From Clostridium gallinarum (GTDB lineage Bacteria > Bacillota > Clostridia > Clostridiales > Clostridiaceae), in contig NZ_JACSQZ010000004.1 of the NCBI RefSeq assembly GCF_014836325.1, positions 35,219-99,218 of the forward strand: a stretch of 64,000 nt of DNA, given 5' to 3'. The notes under the pieces are model-generated. The model was given only the letters and a program-made list of their open reading frames with translations. It was not told where the DNA came from and ran no database searches. Below, piece after piece: positions 10,011 through 19,594 of the stretch (its first letter is position 1; each line of letters begins with the position of its first letter). A program made the translations under genes and the position numbers.

Positions 10011-10879
10011 CACCTTATTTTCTTTACAGATTTCTCTATAAAGGCACTCTTTATTAAATTCCACTTTTGATATTTTCTGTCTAATTTTATAGTTGAATCA
10101 TTATATAAATATTTAAAAATATAATCAAATTCTTTTTTAGCACATATTTCTAATGACTTTATTTCTCTAGTTCTAGTATCTCTAATCTTAGAAAACTTAA
10201 AATTAGCTCTATATTCAATTTCTTTTAAAAATTCAAATGTACCTAAAATACTAAAACAATACGTAGGATATATATACTTTTTCTTTTCTCCAGTTATCAT
10301 ATGGTATGTTGTATTATGAGATAAATATATACTACCATCACCATCAAAATATCCTCTAATAAAATGACGTTCTAAATCTTTTCTTATTTTAGGAAATTTA
10401 ATTAATGTTAGTGATTTATTAGGATATAATCCTATTTCTCTTAATCTAGTTGCCATTATTGAGGATGAGAAATTCAAACTAAATCCTTCCTTCGAGTTTT
10501 CGAATCCTCCTTTAGAAGTTCCTCTTATGCTTCCTGTGAAGTTCAAAAGGCTAGCAATCTCCTCTAATAAATCTCTATCATTTATAGAAATAACTATATT
10601 ATTATGTTTTTCATCTCCTACAAACCCATCTGCATATATAAATCCAAGTATATATGCTTTCTCTTGGCAATCAATTATATTAAAATAATTATCATTTAAA
10701 GTATATCTATTCTTTAGTCTTGTATTTATTTTTGCTTCTTGTAAAACTCTACTTACGCTCCTACAAGAAACACCTAATACATCTGAAATCTCCTCAAAAC
10801 ATATGCTTTTATTACTATAATAAAAATCTATAATTTTCTTTTTATCATTCAAATTTAAATTATTATAACTTTTTTTCAT
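10010..10879 (-). CDS. LAGLIDADG homing endonuclease encoded inside the dnaE intron
   Basis: A 289-residue protein. An N-terminal helix-turn-helix (about residues 12-50, including EEISDVLGVSCRSVSRVL) precedes two LAGLIDADG motifs: ILGFIYADGF near residue 80 and FIRGYFDGDGS near residue 172. Both keep the acidic catalytic residue. Two motifs in one chain suggest a monomeric pseudo-dimer enzyme that cuts intron-less dnaE alleles and drives homing; some relatives also act as maturases. The start follows AGAGGTG, and the TGA overlaps the first bases of the RNA core. No frameshift or stop is seen, so the element looks intact and recently active. Confidence 0.9.
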   Translation of the reverse strand: MKKSYNNLNLNDKKKIIDFYYSNKSICFEEISDVLGVSCRSVSRVLQEAKINTRLKNRYTLNDNYFNIIDCQEKAYILGFIYADGFVGDEKHNNIVISINDRDLLEEIASLLNFTGSIRGTSKGGFENSKEGFSLNFSSSIMATRLREIGLYPNKSLTLIKFPKIRKDLERHFIRGYFDGDGSIYLSHNTTYHMITGEKKKYIYPTYCFSILGTFEFLKEIEYRANFKFSKIRDTRTREIKSLEICAKKEFDYIFKYLYNDSTIKLDRKYQKWNLIKSAFIEKSVKKIR

Positions 10880-10961
10880 TCCAACAAAGCACCTCTTAGT
10901 TTATTATTCTTCAGTTGGAATACTTTATACTCTTAAATATTTTATATGAAATTTAATTCAA

Positions 10962-13278
10962 ATGCATAACTTGCAAAGTCCATCATTTGATCAAAGATCT
11001 TGTTTGCAGCTTCTTCTGAAATTCCATTTCTTTTACAGCCTGGAACTTCTACATTACCATTTTCATCTACTACACCATAAATAAAGTTTTTACGTTCTTC
11101 TTCCATGACCTTATGCTTTTTCTTAGACATAGCTCTTCTTACAAGGTCACTTCTTCCCATTGAATATCCAGCAAGTTTTCTTACTATTTCCATAACCTGC
11201 TCTTGATAAACCATAACACCATAAGTAACATTTAATATATCTTCTAATTCTGGTACTACGTATTCAACCTTATCTGGATTTTGTTTACACTCTACATATC
11301 TTGGAATTTCTGCCATAGGACCTGGTCTATAAAGGGATATTCCGGCTATTATATCTTCTAAACAGTCTGGCTTTAATTCTTTCATGAATGAAGTCATACC
11401 TGCTGATTCTAATTGGAATACTCCTGACGTTTTTCCTTCACCAAGCATCTTGTAAACTTCTTTATCTTCAAAGTTTATTTTATCTAAATTTATATCTATT
11501 CCTTGATTTTCTTTAATTATTTTAACTGCATCATTCATAACAGTTAATGTTCTTAGTCCAAGGAAATCCATTTTAAGAAGCCCTAATTCTTCTAAGGTTG
11601 TCATATCAAATTGTGCTACTATGGAATCTTCATTCTTTTGAAGTGGCACATATTCAACTAATGGCTTAGAAGCTATTACAACTCCTGCTGCATGAGTTGA
11701 TGAATGTCTTGGAATACCTTCTAAATCCTTACTAAGATCTATTAACTGCCTTACTCTTTCTTCATTATTATAAGCAGCTTTAAGTTCAGGATTTATTTCT
11801 AAAGCTTTATCTATAGTTATTCCTAGCATTGTAGGTATCATTTTAGCAATTCTATCTACTTCTGCATAAGAATAATTCATTGCTCTACCTACATCTCTAA
11901 TACAAATTCTTGGTGCCATTGTTCCAAAGGTTATAATTTGTGATACATTGTTTACTCCGTATTTATCTACAACGTAATCTATAACTTCCTGTCTTCTTTC
12001 ATAACAAAAATCAGAATCTATATCTGGCATACTTACTCTTTCAGGATTTAAAAATCTTTCAAATAATAAGCTATACTTTATTGGATCTATTTTCGTTATT
12101 CCTAAGGTATATGCGACTATTGAACCTGCTGCAGATCCACGTCCTGGGCCAGTTGGGATTCCATTTTCATTTGCAAATCTTATAAAATCCCATGTAATTA
12201 AGAAATAATCTACATATCCCATTTGCTTAATTACTGATAACTCGTATTCTAATCTTTCAATATATCCACAAGCTTCTTCATTATTTTTATAATAATCCAC
12301 AACATTTTCAACATTTAGTGGTTTATTCTGTACTTCTTTAAATACTTCATATCTCTCTATTAGCCCAGAATAACAAAGATTTCTTAAGTAAATAAAAGGC
12401 TCTAGACCTTCTGGTACAGGAAACTTCGGTAATTTAGATACATGAAATTCATAATCAAAGTTACATTCATTTGCAATCTTAGTTGTATTCTCCAAAGCTT
12501 CTGGAACATATGAAAACATATCCCACATTTCTTCTGGTGATTTTAAGTAAAACTGATCCGAAGGATATCTTCTTCTATTAGTATCTTCAATAGTTTTACC
12601 TGTTTGTATACACATCAATATATCATGTGCTGCTGAATCCTTTTGATTTATGTAATGTACATCATTAGTTGCAACTAAAGGAATTCCAGTTTCCTTAGAT
12701 AACTTAATATTAGCTTCTGTAACCTTCCTTTGCTCATCCATTCCATGATTTTGTATTTCTAAATAAAAACCTTCTTTAAAAATATCACTATATAAAAGTG
12801 CAACTTCTTTTGCCTTTTCATAATTATCTTTAAGATGCCAACGTTGAACTTCCCCACCTAGACATGCACTTAATGCTATAAGTCCTTCACTATGTTCTCT
12901 TAAAAACTCATGGTCAACTCTTGGCTTATAATAAAACCCTCTAATAGAAGCCTCAGATACTATCTCCATTAAATTTTTATATCCAACTTCATTTTTAACT
13001 AATAAAACTAAATGATGTGTACTATTCTCTTTATCATTTAGTTTTATATCCATAGACTTTGCTGCTACATAAACTTCACACCCTAAAATAGGCTTAATTC
13101 CTTGTTCAACAGCCTCTTTATAAAAATTAACACATCCATACATAACTCCATGGTCAGTAATTGCAATACTATCCATGCCTAATTCTTTGGCTTTGCTAAT
13201 TATCTTTTTAACCTTCCCAGAACCATCAAGCAAACTATACTCTGTATGCAGATGTAAGTGAGTAAATTTTTTATCCAT
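10962..13278 (-). CDS. dnaE: DNA polymerase III alpha subunit DnaE, exon 1 (PHP and catalytic domains)
   Basis: Exon 1 encodes the first 772 residues. The N-terminal PHP domain opens with THLHLHTEYSLLDG. The palm and fingers carry GPGRGSAAGS and the metal-binding PDIDSDF with its two catalytic aspartates. The exon ends within the phenylalanine codon of FASYA-F-NKSH. The unspliced frame would continue for a few intron codons and stop at a TAA, giving a truncated 778-residue product, so splicing is required for function. The start ATG follows AAGGAGGTG. DnaE in Firmicutes extends RNA primers alongside the main replicase PolC. The gene lies between whiA and pfkA. Confidence 0.95.
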
Positions 13279-13290
13279 TTAAACACCTCC

Positions 13291-13441
13291 TTGACAAGCA
13301 CTACGTGCTTGTAATTAATAATTAAGAATGAAAAATTAAAAATTAAGGAAGTAATTTGTTCCAAATTACCATAATTAAAATTTAGAAACTCAGCTCGCTG
13401 AGTTTCTTCATAAATTCTACATTCTTAACTCTTCATTCTTC
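13291..13441. repeat. Palindromic intergenic repeat, copy A (whiA-dnaE gap)
   Basis: This is an AT-rich imperfect palindrome. Modules in order are TTGACAAGC...GCTTGT, an AATTAAGAATGAA-type arm, the hairpin GTAATTTGTTCCAAATTAC, a GC-richer hairpin (GAAACTCAGC/GCTGAGTTTC), and a TTCATTCTTCATT-type arm. Copies B (31808-31955) and C (30809-30897) share these modules. One end merges with the dnaE Shine-Dalgarno. Confidence 0.75.
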
Positions 13442-13444
13442 ATT

Positions 13445-14395
13445 TTAATAAGTTCCTGATCTTATTTCTTCCGCTATTTTTTCTATTTTTCTTAATCTAT
13501 GATTAATACCAGATTTACCTACAGGTGGATTTAGCATTTCACCCAATTCTTTTAAGGATTCATCTGGATAGCTTAATCTAAGCTCAGCTACTTCCCTTAA
13601 GTTCTTTGGTAATCTTTGTAGTCCAATTTCTTTTTGTATAAGCTTTATACTTTCAACTTGTCTAACAGCAGCATTAACAGTTTTGCTTAAATTAGCTGTT
13701 TCGCAATTTACAAGTCTATTCACATTATTTCTCATTTCCTTCATTATTCTTATATTCTCTAATTCTAATAATGAAGTGTGAGCTCCTATAATACTTAAAA
13801 GATTTGAAATTTGTTCTCCTTCTTTTAAATAAATTATAAAGCTATTTTTTCTTTGTATAACCTTTGAATTTAGTCCAAAGGTATTAATTAAAGCACATAA
13901 GTCTCTAGCATATTCTTCGCTATGTGTTACAAACTCTAAGTGATAAGTCTTTTCAGGATTGCTTATACTTCCTCCACCTATAAAAGCACCTCTAATATAT
14001 GCTCTTTTCAGCTCATCTGATTGGACCATTTCTTGATTTATTCTATAATTTAAGGTTAAGACTCCTTCAATTTCTGAAAGTATGCCTGTATCCCTTAAAA
14101 GATCTCTAACTCCCATATTTTCTTCAATAAGAACCATATATATATTATTCTTTTTTAAAGAATTACTCTTTTTTACCATTAATTTTGAATGTATATTAAA
14201 ATGCTCTTTAAGCAAACTAAATATGTGTCTTGCAGATGCTGGATTTTCAGTGGTAATTCTAAAGGATAACCCTAACCCATTAAAAGATATTGTTCCACTT
14301 ACTTTCATTATTGCCGAAATTTCAGCTAAAGCCTCATCTTTTGACAATTCTGAATGTCTGCAAATTTCTCCTTTAACTTTTGATGAAAATGACAT
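13445..14395 (-). CDS. whiA: WhiA-family DNA-binding regulator
   Basis: A 316-residue WhiA. The N-terminal two-thirds has a degenerate LAGLIDADG homing-endonuclease fold (for example RGAFIGGGSI in place of a catalytic motif). The C-terminus is a helix-turn-helix (LRLSYPDESLKELGEMLNPPVGKSGINHRLRKIEKIAEEI). In Bacillus WhiA binds the chromosome and influences division and segregation; in actinobacteria it controls sporulation genes. It normally follows rapZ and yvcK; here an extra kinase gene separates it from yvcK. The ribosome site AAGGAG is somewhat distant (about 11 bases). It is of interest that an inactive relative of the endonuclease fold sits next to the intron-encoded active one; this is coincidence of neighbourhood. 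Confidence 0.95.
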   Translation of the reverse strand: MSFSSKVKGEICRHSELSKDEALAEISAIMKVSGTISFNGLGLSFRITTENPASARHIFSLLKEHFNIHSKLMVKKSNSLKKNNIYMVLIEENMGVRDLLRDTGILSEIEGVLTLNYRINQEMVQSDELKRAYIRGAFIGGGSISNPEKTYHLEFVTHSEEYARDLCALINTFGLNSKVIQRKNSFIIYLKEGEQISNLLSIIGAHTSLLELENIRIMKEMRNNVNRLVNCETANLSKTVNAAVRQVESIKLIQKEIGLQRLPKNLREVAELRLSYPDESLKELGEMLNPPVGKSGINHRLRKIEKIAEEIRSGTY

Positions 14396-14483
14396 ATTGC
14401 CTATTTCTCCTTATTTAGTATTGTTATCATGTAATTATAACATAAATAATAATAAAAATTTATATGTAAATTATAGTTTAAAT

Positions 14484-15731
14484 CTAAATATATATATCTA
14501 TTACTAAAAAATCTTCCTCTACCCTAGCGTAAATATTTCCTTTATATTTCTTTACTATTTTCTTTACGTTAAACAACCCATACCCTCTACCTTTTCCCTT
14601 ACTAGAAAAACCTTTTTTAAAGAAATTTTCTATTTCTTCAGAATCTATGTCTAATCCTGAAATACCATTCTTCACCTGTATTTTATATCTTTCTATATAT
14701 CTTATATCTAACATTATCTTTTTGTTAGTAGCCTTTTTAGTTGCCTCAATAGCATTATTTAATAAGTTACTTAAAAGTATAGTTATTTCTGTATCATCAA
14801 TATATGAATTTTTCATATTTGTCTTAATTTCATAATTTAAATTTATCCCTAGCTGCTCACATTCAACCAACTTACTATATACAATTGCCTTTATTATAGT
14901 ATTTTCTATATCTAAAACCTTACTATATGTATTCTTATTTTGTATATGTCCAACATAATTACTAGCCTTTTCTTTAATCTCTGGTATTGACTTAGATACT
15001 TGTATCATAGAATAAATCATATTAATATGATTCTTATATTCATGCTCGCTTGCCTTTATATTTTGAATTATTTCATCTATAAGAGGATTATATGTACTTT
15101 TTACTTCAATATTTTTATTTTTCAATATTGTTTTATGTATATTTCTGTAGAAATTTATATTAAAAAATACATTAATTAAAATAAAAGCATTAATTTGAAG
15201 TGCTATATTATTATATAAAATTCTATTATCGTATACTATTTTAAATATCATAAATAATGTAAATACGTTTAAAGCAATAATTGAAAGTAAAATATTATCC
15301 TCAACATATTTCTCAAAATTTATATTCTTTTTCTTTTTATCTAAGAATATCATTATTCCTAATACACTTATAACATAAAGTATTAATTGTAACACTTTAT
15401 ATTCCTTTGTTTTTCCAGTAAAAAGATAGCATATTGTTACTATACTAGTTTGTAATATAAATCCAATTATAACAGATATAATTACTTCTGTTAAAGCTAA
15501 TATGTTATCCTTCTTATCTACATATGCTATAGCAACAATTTCAGCTATTAATAAAACTATATAAACTATTATACTGTTAATAGTATTAAATTTATAAAAT
15601 AGTATGCTGCATATTATAACTATTATAGAATACTCTAAATATTTCTTCTTATTACCATTGTTATTAAATAATTTATCATATAACAATGTAACAATCATCA
15701 TCTCAATAAATATCCCTATAACTTCCATCAA
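14484..15731 (-). CDS. AgrC-like membrane sensor histidine kinase (GHKL ATPase), orphan
   Basis: A 415-residue protein with about six hydrophobic helices in residues 1-200, then a short kinase region. The phospho-acceptor histidine is probably in SEHEYKNHINMIYSM. The N-box is LLSNLLNNAIEATKK and the G-box is GFSSKGKGRGYGLFNVKKI. This is the layout of AgrC/ComD-type peptide-pheromone receptors. No response regulator, AgrB or AgrD-like peptide gene is adjacent. A terminator after yvcK means it has its own promoter. It is an insertion into the otherwise conserved rapZ-yvcK-whiA cluster. The ligand is unknown; wall-derived or peptide signals are both possible. Confidence 0.82.
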   Translation of the reverse strand: MMEVIGIFIEMMIVTLLYDKLFNNNGNKKKYLEYSIIVIICSILFYKFNTINSIIVYIVLLIAEIVAIAYVDKKDNILALTEVIISVIIGFILQTSIVTICYLFTGKTKEYKVLQLILYVISVLGIMIFLDKKKKNINFEKYVEDNILLSIIALNVFTLFMIFKIVYDNRILYNNIALQINAFILINVFFNINFYRNIHKTILKNKNIEVKSTYNPLIDEIIQNIKASEHEYKNHINMIYSMIQVSKSIPEIKEKASNYVGHIQNKNTYSKVLDIENTIIKAIVYSKLVECEQLGINLNYEIKTNMKNSYIDDTEITILLSNLLNNAIEATKKATNKKIMLDIRYIERYKIQVKNGISGLDIDSEEIENFFKKGFSSKGKGRGYGLFNVKKIVKKYKGNIYARVEEDFLVIDIYI

Positions 15732-15833
15732 TAATCCCCTTTTCGATTATTTAAAATATACTTTTAAACATATTTTAGCAAATATCCCTATAGTTTTCTA
15801 TATATTTCTATATATTGCTAACTCAATTAAAAA

Positions 15834-15854
15834 AGAGTAGATATGCCCTACTCT
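15834..15854 (-). terminator. Terminator after yvcK
   Basis: The stem AGAGTAG/CTACTCT with a 7-base loop, followed by six T on the minus strand, lies 13 bases past the yvcK stop. Confidence 0.88.
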
Positions 15855-15867
15855 CTTCCATATTATA

Positions 15868-17217
15868 TTAATTTTTATTTTCTTTGCTTTTTCTTTCTTT
15901 TTCTTTTATCTTTTGAGAAACATACATATATTCTATTATTCTCTTTCTATCATACAGTAGCTTCTTTTCCATTATTGTATCTACAAGTACTTCTGCCAAA
16001 TATTCAGAATCGTGCTTAACATAGCCTTTTTCTATTTTTGCTAAAGATGCTTCTATAATTTCTACACCCAAACTCTTAAGCTCTTTTCTATCTAAATCTA
16101 CTAATTGTGAATTATCCTTTAGATATTTTTCTTTTATATCAGAAGGTATATCTCCTCTATTAGCAATTACATAATCTACAATACCTCTTCCACCATATTT
16201 TTTCAATATTTTTATATGGTCTGATGCCTTAAACCCTTGCGTTTCTCCTGGCTGTGTCATTATATTAGAGATATAAATCTTAATTGCATCACTTTTTCTA
16301 ATATTTTCGGCTATATCTTTAACTAAAAGATTAGGTATTATACTAGTATAAAGACTTCCCGGTCCTAATACTATTGCATCTGCCTCTTCTATTGCTTTAA
16401 TAGCATCTTGAAGTGGTTTAGCATCATAAGGTTCTATCATTAATTTTTTTATTCTTGTTTTTTGTTTTATAGCTTCTTCAGGAATTTGTGACTCCCCTTC
16501 TATTTTACTACCATTTTCAAGCTCAGCTACTAGCTTCATATCTTCTAAAGTTACAGGTAATACCTTTCCTGTAACCGCAAGAACTGAGCTCATCTTTTGA
16601 ACAGCATCTTCAAAATTTTCACTTACTCCATCCATAGCAGCTAAAAATAAATTACCAAAACTTTGATTTTTTAATCTTCCATCTGGAAATCTATATTGAA
16701 GAAGTTCCTCCATTAAAGGCTCTGTATCTGCTAAAGCTAAAATACAGTTTCTTATATCTCCTGGAGGTAACATTCCTAAATCTTCTCTTAAAGCTCCAGA
16801 TCCGCCACCATCATCTGCTACAGTTACAATAGCTGTAATATTAGAAGTATAATACTTCAATCCTCTAAGCATTGTAGATAATCCAGTACCTCCACCTACA
16901 ACTACTATTTTAGGCCCCTTTACTAATAATCTTTTTTCGTATATTAAATTTTCCATTTTCCTACTATCTAATGATAAATGGATATATCCTTTATTAGTTA
17001 AAGCAATAATTGATTTCATACTTTCAACAACTGAAATATATATTACAAGTACTCCAGTAATATTTAAAAATATATAAAATATTTTGTAATAAATATCATA
17101 TACCCTTCTCACTGCCAATTCGGTAAACCCAAAAGCAATTAAAAGAATTCCAAATATTCCAAAGAAAAACCATCTTTTAATCCTAACTCCAGGTTTTAAC
17201 CATTCTTTAATACTCAT
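15868..17217 (-). CDS. yvcK: YvcK/CofD-like gluconeogenesis factor (UDP-GlcNAc-binding)
   Basis: A 449-residue protein with two N-terminal membrane segments (about residues 17-37 and 45-65) before the CofD-like Rossmann domain. The domain carries [19 protein letters not shown] and [25 protein letters not shown]. Bacillus YvcK is about 317 residues and lacks the membrane extension; the longer form is common in clostridia. The family binds UDP-GlcNAc and affects wall synthesis and growth on gluconeogenic carbon. Its ATG overlaps the rapZ stop by four bases (ATGA), implying translational coupling. Confidence 0.93.
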   Translation of the reverse strand: MSIKEWLKPGVRIKRWFFFGIFGILLIAFGFTELAVRRVYDIYYKIFYIFLNITGVLVIYISVVESMKSIIALTNKGYIHLSLDSRKMENLIYEKRLLVKGPKIVVVGGGTGLSTMLRGLKYYTSNITAIVTVADDGGGSGALREDLGMLPPGDIRNCILALADTEPLMEELLQYRFPDGRLKNQSFGNLFLAAMDGVSENFEDAVQKMSSVLAVTGKVLPVTLEDMKLVAELENGSKIEGESQIPEEAIKQKTRIKKLMIEPYDAKPLQDAIKAIEEADAIVLGPGSLYTSIIPNLLVKDIAENIRKSDAIKIYISNIMTQPGETQGFKASDHIKILKKYGGRGIVDYVIANRGDIPSDIKEKYLKDNSQLVDLDRKELKSLGVEIIEASLAKIEKGYVKHDSEYLAEVLVDTIMEKKLLYDRKRIIEYMYVSQKIKEKERKSKENKN

Positions 17218-18098
17218 AGCTTCTTAGCTCCTTGATGTACATCTTCCCTAATATCTCTATGTTCTACTGATATATTATAATTTCTACTTGCTAAATTTTC
17301 ATATATTTTATTTGCTATAGCAACTGACCTATGTCTTCCCCCTGTACATCCTATAGATATAATAAGTTGTCTTTTTCCTTCTTTTTTATAGTTAGGAATT
17401 AAAAATTCTAAAAGTTCATCAGCTCTCTTTATAAATCCTTTTGTTTCTTCTTGTTCTAATACATATCTTTTAACTGGTTCATCATTTCCTGAATAAGGTT
17501 TAAGTTCTGGAATATAAAATGGATTTGGTATAAACCTAACATCAAATACTAGATCTGAGTCTACAGGTATTCCATATTTAAATCCAAAGCTTAAAATAGT
17601 TACAGAAAGATCTTTTTCTGGTTCTTTTACATCACCATAATTTTTTGTCATCTCTTCTCTTAAATCTTTTATAGCATATTTAGATGTATCTATTATTATA
17701 TCCGCTCTATCCTTTACTTCTCTTAACCTTTTTCTCTCTTCATTAATTCCTGTAATTATTCTACTTCCAGGTGCTAATGGATGACTTCTTCTACTTTCTT
17801 TAAATCTCTTAACCAGTACTTCATCAGAAGCATCTAAAAATAATATCTCATATTTAAAGTCCTGTTTCTTTAAATAAATTAAGCTTTCAAATAAGTCATC
17901 AAAGAATATTCCACCTCTGATGTCTATAACTAAAGCTACCTTATTTATTTTCCCTTGGCTTTGTACACACGCCTCTGCAAACTTTGGTATTAACTTTGGT
18001 GGAAGGTTATCTACGCAAAAGTATCCCATATCTTCAAGACTTCTTGTTGCCTCTGTTTTACCTGCTCCTGATAATCCTGTAACTATTATAAATCTCAT
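17214..18098 (-). CDS. rapZ: RNase adapter RapZ (YvcJ), P-loop nucleotide-binding protein
   Basis: A 294-residue RapZ with Walker [17 protein letters not shown] at the N-terminus. The conserved C-terminal domain includes [20 protein letters not shown] and [17 protein letters not shown]. In Enterobacteria RapZ targets small RNAs controlling glucosamine-6-phosphate synthase to RNase E. In Bacillus YvcJ hydrolyses GTP and affects competence. Together with YvcK, which binds UDP-GlcNAc, it links this cluster to cell-wall precursor control. The start follows GGGAGG. It is the first gene of the operon. Confidence 0.95.
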   Translation of the reverse strand: MRFIIVTGLSGAGKTEATRSLEDMGYFCVDNLPPKLIPKFAEACVQSQGKINKVALVIDIRGGIFFDDLFESLIYLKKQDFKYEILFLDASDEVLVKRFKESRRSHPLAPGSRIITGINEERKRLREVKDRADIIIDTSKYAIKDLREEMTKNYGDVKEPEKDLSVTILSFGFKYGIPVDSDLVFDVRFIPNPFYIPELKPYSGNDEPVKRYVLEQEETKGFIKRADELLEFLIPNYKKEGKRQLIISIGCTGGRHRSVAIANKIYENLASRNYNISVEHRDIREDVHQGAKKL

Positions 18099-18166
18099 GA
18101 TGCTACCTCCCTAAATATATAGTCTATTAACTTAATTATACCATATTTACCCTAGCAATATAAATA

Positions 18167-18237
18167 AAAGTGTTCTGTTTAAGGCTTTTTATGATCTTAA
18201 ATTTACTTCAAGTCATCTTGCCCTATTAGAACACTTT
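18167..18237. repeat. Hairpin, possibly a degenerate member of the conserved-loop family
   Basis: A 10-bp perfect stem (AAAGTGTTCT/AGAACACTTT) encloses 51 bases. The loop contains CTTCAAGTCATCTTGC, matching 13 of 16 bases of CTCCAAGCCACCTTGC in the loop at 63738-63772. On the minus strand it ends in TTTTATTTATATT and probably terminates the gene at 18295-19086. Confidence 0.5.
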
Positions 18238-18294
18238 AATTCTATTAATAACATTTTTCTATAATTATTACTTTATACTGTTATACTTTCTTAT

Positions 18295-19086
18295 TTACTT
18301 TTCAAATATATTTCCTAAAGTTCCAAGAAGACTTCCTTCATCCACAGATTTGCCCATATTTTGTGGAGCTGCTGCATATACTCTAGATGCAAGTTTACTA
18401 AATGGAAGACTTTGAATCCATACATCACCAGGTCCAGTTAAAGTAGCAAAGAATAATCCCTCTCCTCCAAAAACTGCATTTTTTATTCCACCTACAAATT
18501 GTATGTCATAACGAACATTTTGAGTCATAGCAACTAAACAACCTGTATCTATCTTTATAGTTTCTCCAGGCATTAAGCTTTTTTTAACTATTGTTCCTCC
18601 AGCATGTATAAATGCTAAGCCATTCCCCTCAAGCTTTTGTAATATAAATCCTTCTCCTCCAAAGAATCCTGTCCCTAACTTTTTAGTAAATTCAATTCCT
18701 ATACTTACTCCTTTAGCACAACATAAAAAAGAATCCTTTTGACATATTAACCTTCCCCCAAGATTTCTTAAATCCATAGGAAGTATCTTTCCTGGATAAG
18801 GTGCTGCAAAAGCTACTTTTTGCTTTAACATTCCTTCATTTGTAAATGCAGTCATAAATAAGCTTTCTCCTGTTATAACTCTTTTGGCTGCACTTCCTAA
18901 CATTCCAAAAAATCCACCTGATTTAGACCTTTCACTACCATCTCCAAATATAGCATCCATTGTAATACTATTATCCATCATCATCATTGCTCCAGATTCA
19001 GCAATAACAGTTTCTCTTGGATCTAATTCAATTTCAACAAATTGCATTTCATTTCCTTTAATCTCATAATCAATATCATGAATCAT
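18295..19086 (-). CDS. AIM24 / TIGR00266 family protein
   Basis: A 263-residue cytoplasmic protein of the AIM24 family, made of beta-strand repeats rich in glycine (for example [24 protein letters not shown] and [25 protein letters not shown]). Bacterial members have no settled biochemical role. The fold resembles the tubby-type barrel. It starts behind AAAGGAGAAGAG. It lies 25 bases downstream of a LURP-one family gene with a related fold, and the two are likely cotranscribed. No signal peptide or membrane helix is seen. Function remains unknown. Confidence 0.88.
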   Translation of the reverse strand: MIHDIDYEIKGNEMQFVEIELDPRETVIAESGAMMMMDNSITMDAIFGDGSERSKSGGFFGMLGSAAKRVITGESLFMTAFTNEGMLKQKVAFAAPYPGKILPMDLRNLGGRLICQKDSFLCCAKGVSIGIEFTKKLGTGFFGGEGFILQKLEGNGLAFIHAGGTIVKKSLMPGETIKIDTGCLVAMTQNVRYDIQFVGGIKNAVFGGEGLFFATLTGPGDVWIQSLPFSKLASRVYAAAPQNMGKSVDEGSLLGTLGNIFEK

Positions 19087-19111
19087 TTTATCTCTTCTCC
19101 TTTAAAATTTG

Positions 19112-19594
19112 TTAATTATTCTTATGAAATTTAACCATATCTATCATTACTAATAGTCCTATAAAAAATGTAGTATAAGATTCATCTATAACTTCAAGAA
19201 AATATCTATCTCTTCCTAAAGTTAATTCTTTATTTATTTTCCCTATTATAATTCCATTTCTTTTTATTTCATAATTTCTACCTAATATGCTTGAGCTATC
19301 CATATTCATAATTCCAACTGTTCCCGTTATATTATATTCAGGAATCATAAATTCTTTCTTTATTGTGGCTATTTCTTTCATATTTTCATCATATGCAATA
19401 TATTTATGAGTTCCTAACCTAATTTGTTGTCTCATATATAATAATTTTCTATTATTCAAATCATATAAACTTATATTTTTTCCTATATCAAACCTATCTC
19501 CCTCTGCAATAAAAATCTTATTATCATTCTCATCATAAATATCAAACTTAGCTCCTATTGCAAATAATCTTTCTTTAACATAAAACCTCTTCAT
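19112..19594 (-). CDS. LURP-one-related (tubby C-like) family protein
   Basis: A 160-residue protein of the LURP-one/YxjI family, with beta-hairpin repeats such as KFDIYDENDNKIFIAEG and KLLYMRQQIRLGTHKYIAYDE. It ends in a short hydrophobic helix, as tubby-like folds do. No enzymatic residues are known for the family; membrane-lipid binding or scramblase-like roles are proposed for relatives. It is the upstream gene of a two-gene unit with an AIM24 protein, and the two families share a barrel-type fold. The pairing is notable, but function is inferred only. Confidence 0.82.
   Translation of the reverse strand: MKRFYVKERLFAIGAKFDIYDENDNKIFIAEGDRFDIGKNISLYDLNNRKLLYMRQQIRLGTHKYIAYDENMKEIATIKKEFMIPEYNITGTVGIMNMDSSSILGRNYEIKRNGIIIGKINKELTLGRDRYFLEVIDESYTTFFIGLLVMIDMVKFHKNN

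Larger units (their letters stand above)
9718..10961 (-). mobile_element. Group I intron interrupting dnaE, with endonuclease ORF
   Basis: The intron is about 1,244 bases. The predicted 5' splice site follows the U of ...TATGCAT. The predicted 3' end is the G of ...ACAAATG, before TCAACAAGTCC. This is the only junction that restores the conserved A-F-N-K-S-H of DnaE while keeping the group I rule of exon-terminal U and intron-terminal G. Core motifs are seen in the last 290 bases: GCGGGGA with TCCGC (P4), GTTCAGAGACTA (P7 5' strand, within 9856-9870) and GATATAGTCC (P7 3' strand, 9768-9777). Terminal hairpins lie at 9745-9767 and 9731-9745. The endonuclease frame fills the region between the 5' splice site and P3. 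The P1 partner strand was not identified with confidence, and the subgroup is not assigned. Confidence 0.93.

Noticed and set aside
9674..10941. Intein in DnaE, since the site matches the cyanobacterial split intein
   Set aside because: The insertion is not in frame with exon 1, which hits a TAA six codons after the predicted splice site. It has no intein N-terminal Cys block or C-terminal HN motif. Instead it has clear group I RNA core motifs.
8480..13278. dnaE as a pseudogene broken by an ORF insertion
   Set aside because: Removing the predicted intron restores the conserved A-F-N-K-S-H sequence and a full-length frame without any other damage.
13400..13440. CRISPR array or phage attachment site in the repeat-rich gaps
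   Set aside because: Repeats are dispersed palindromes, not regularly spaced direct repeats with unique spacers, and no integrase or cas gene is present.
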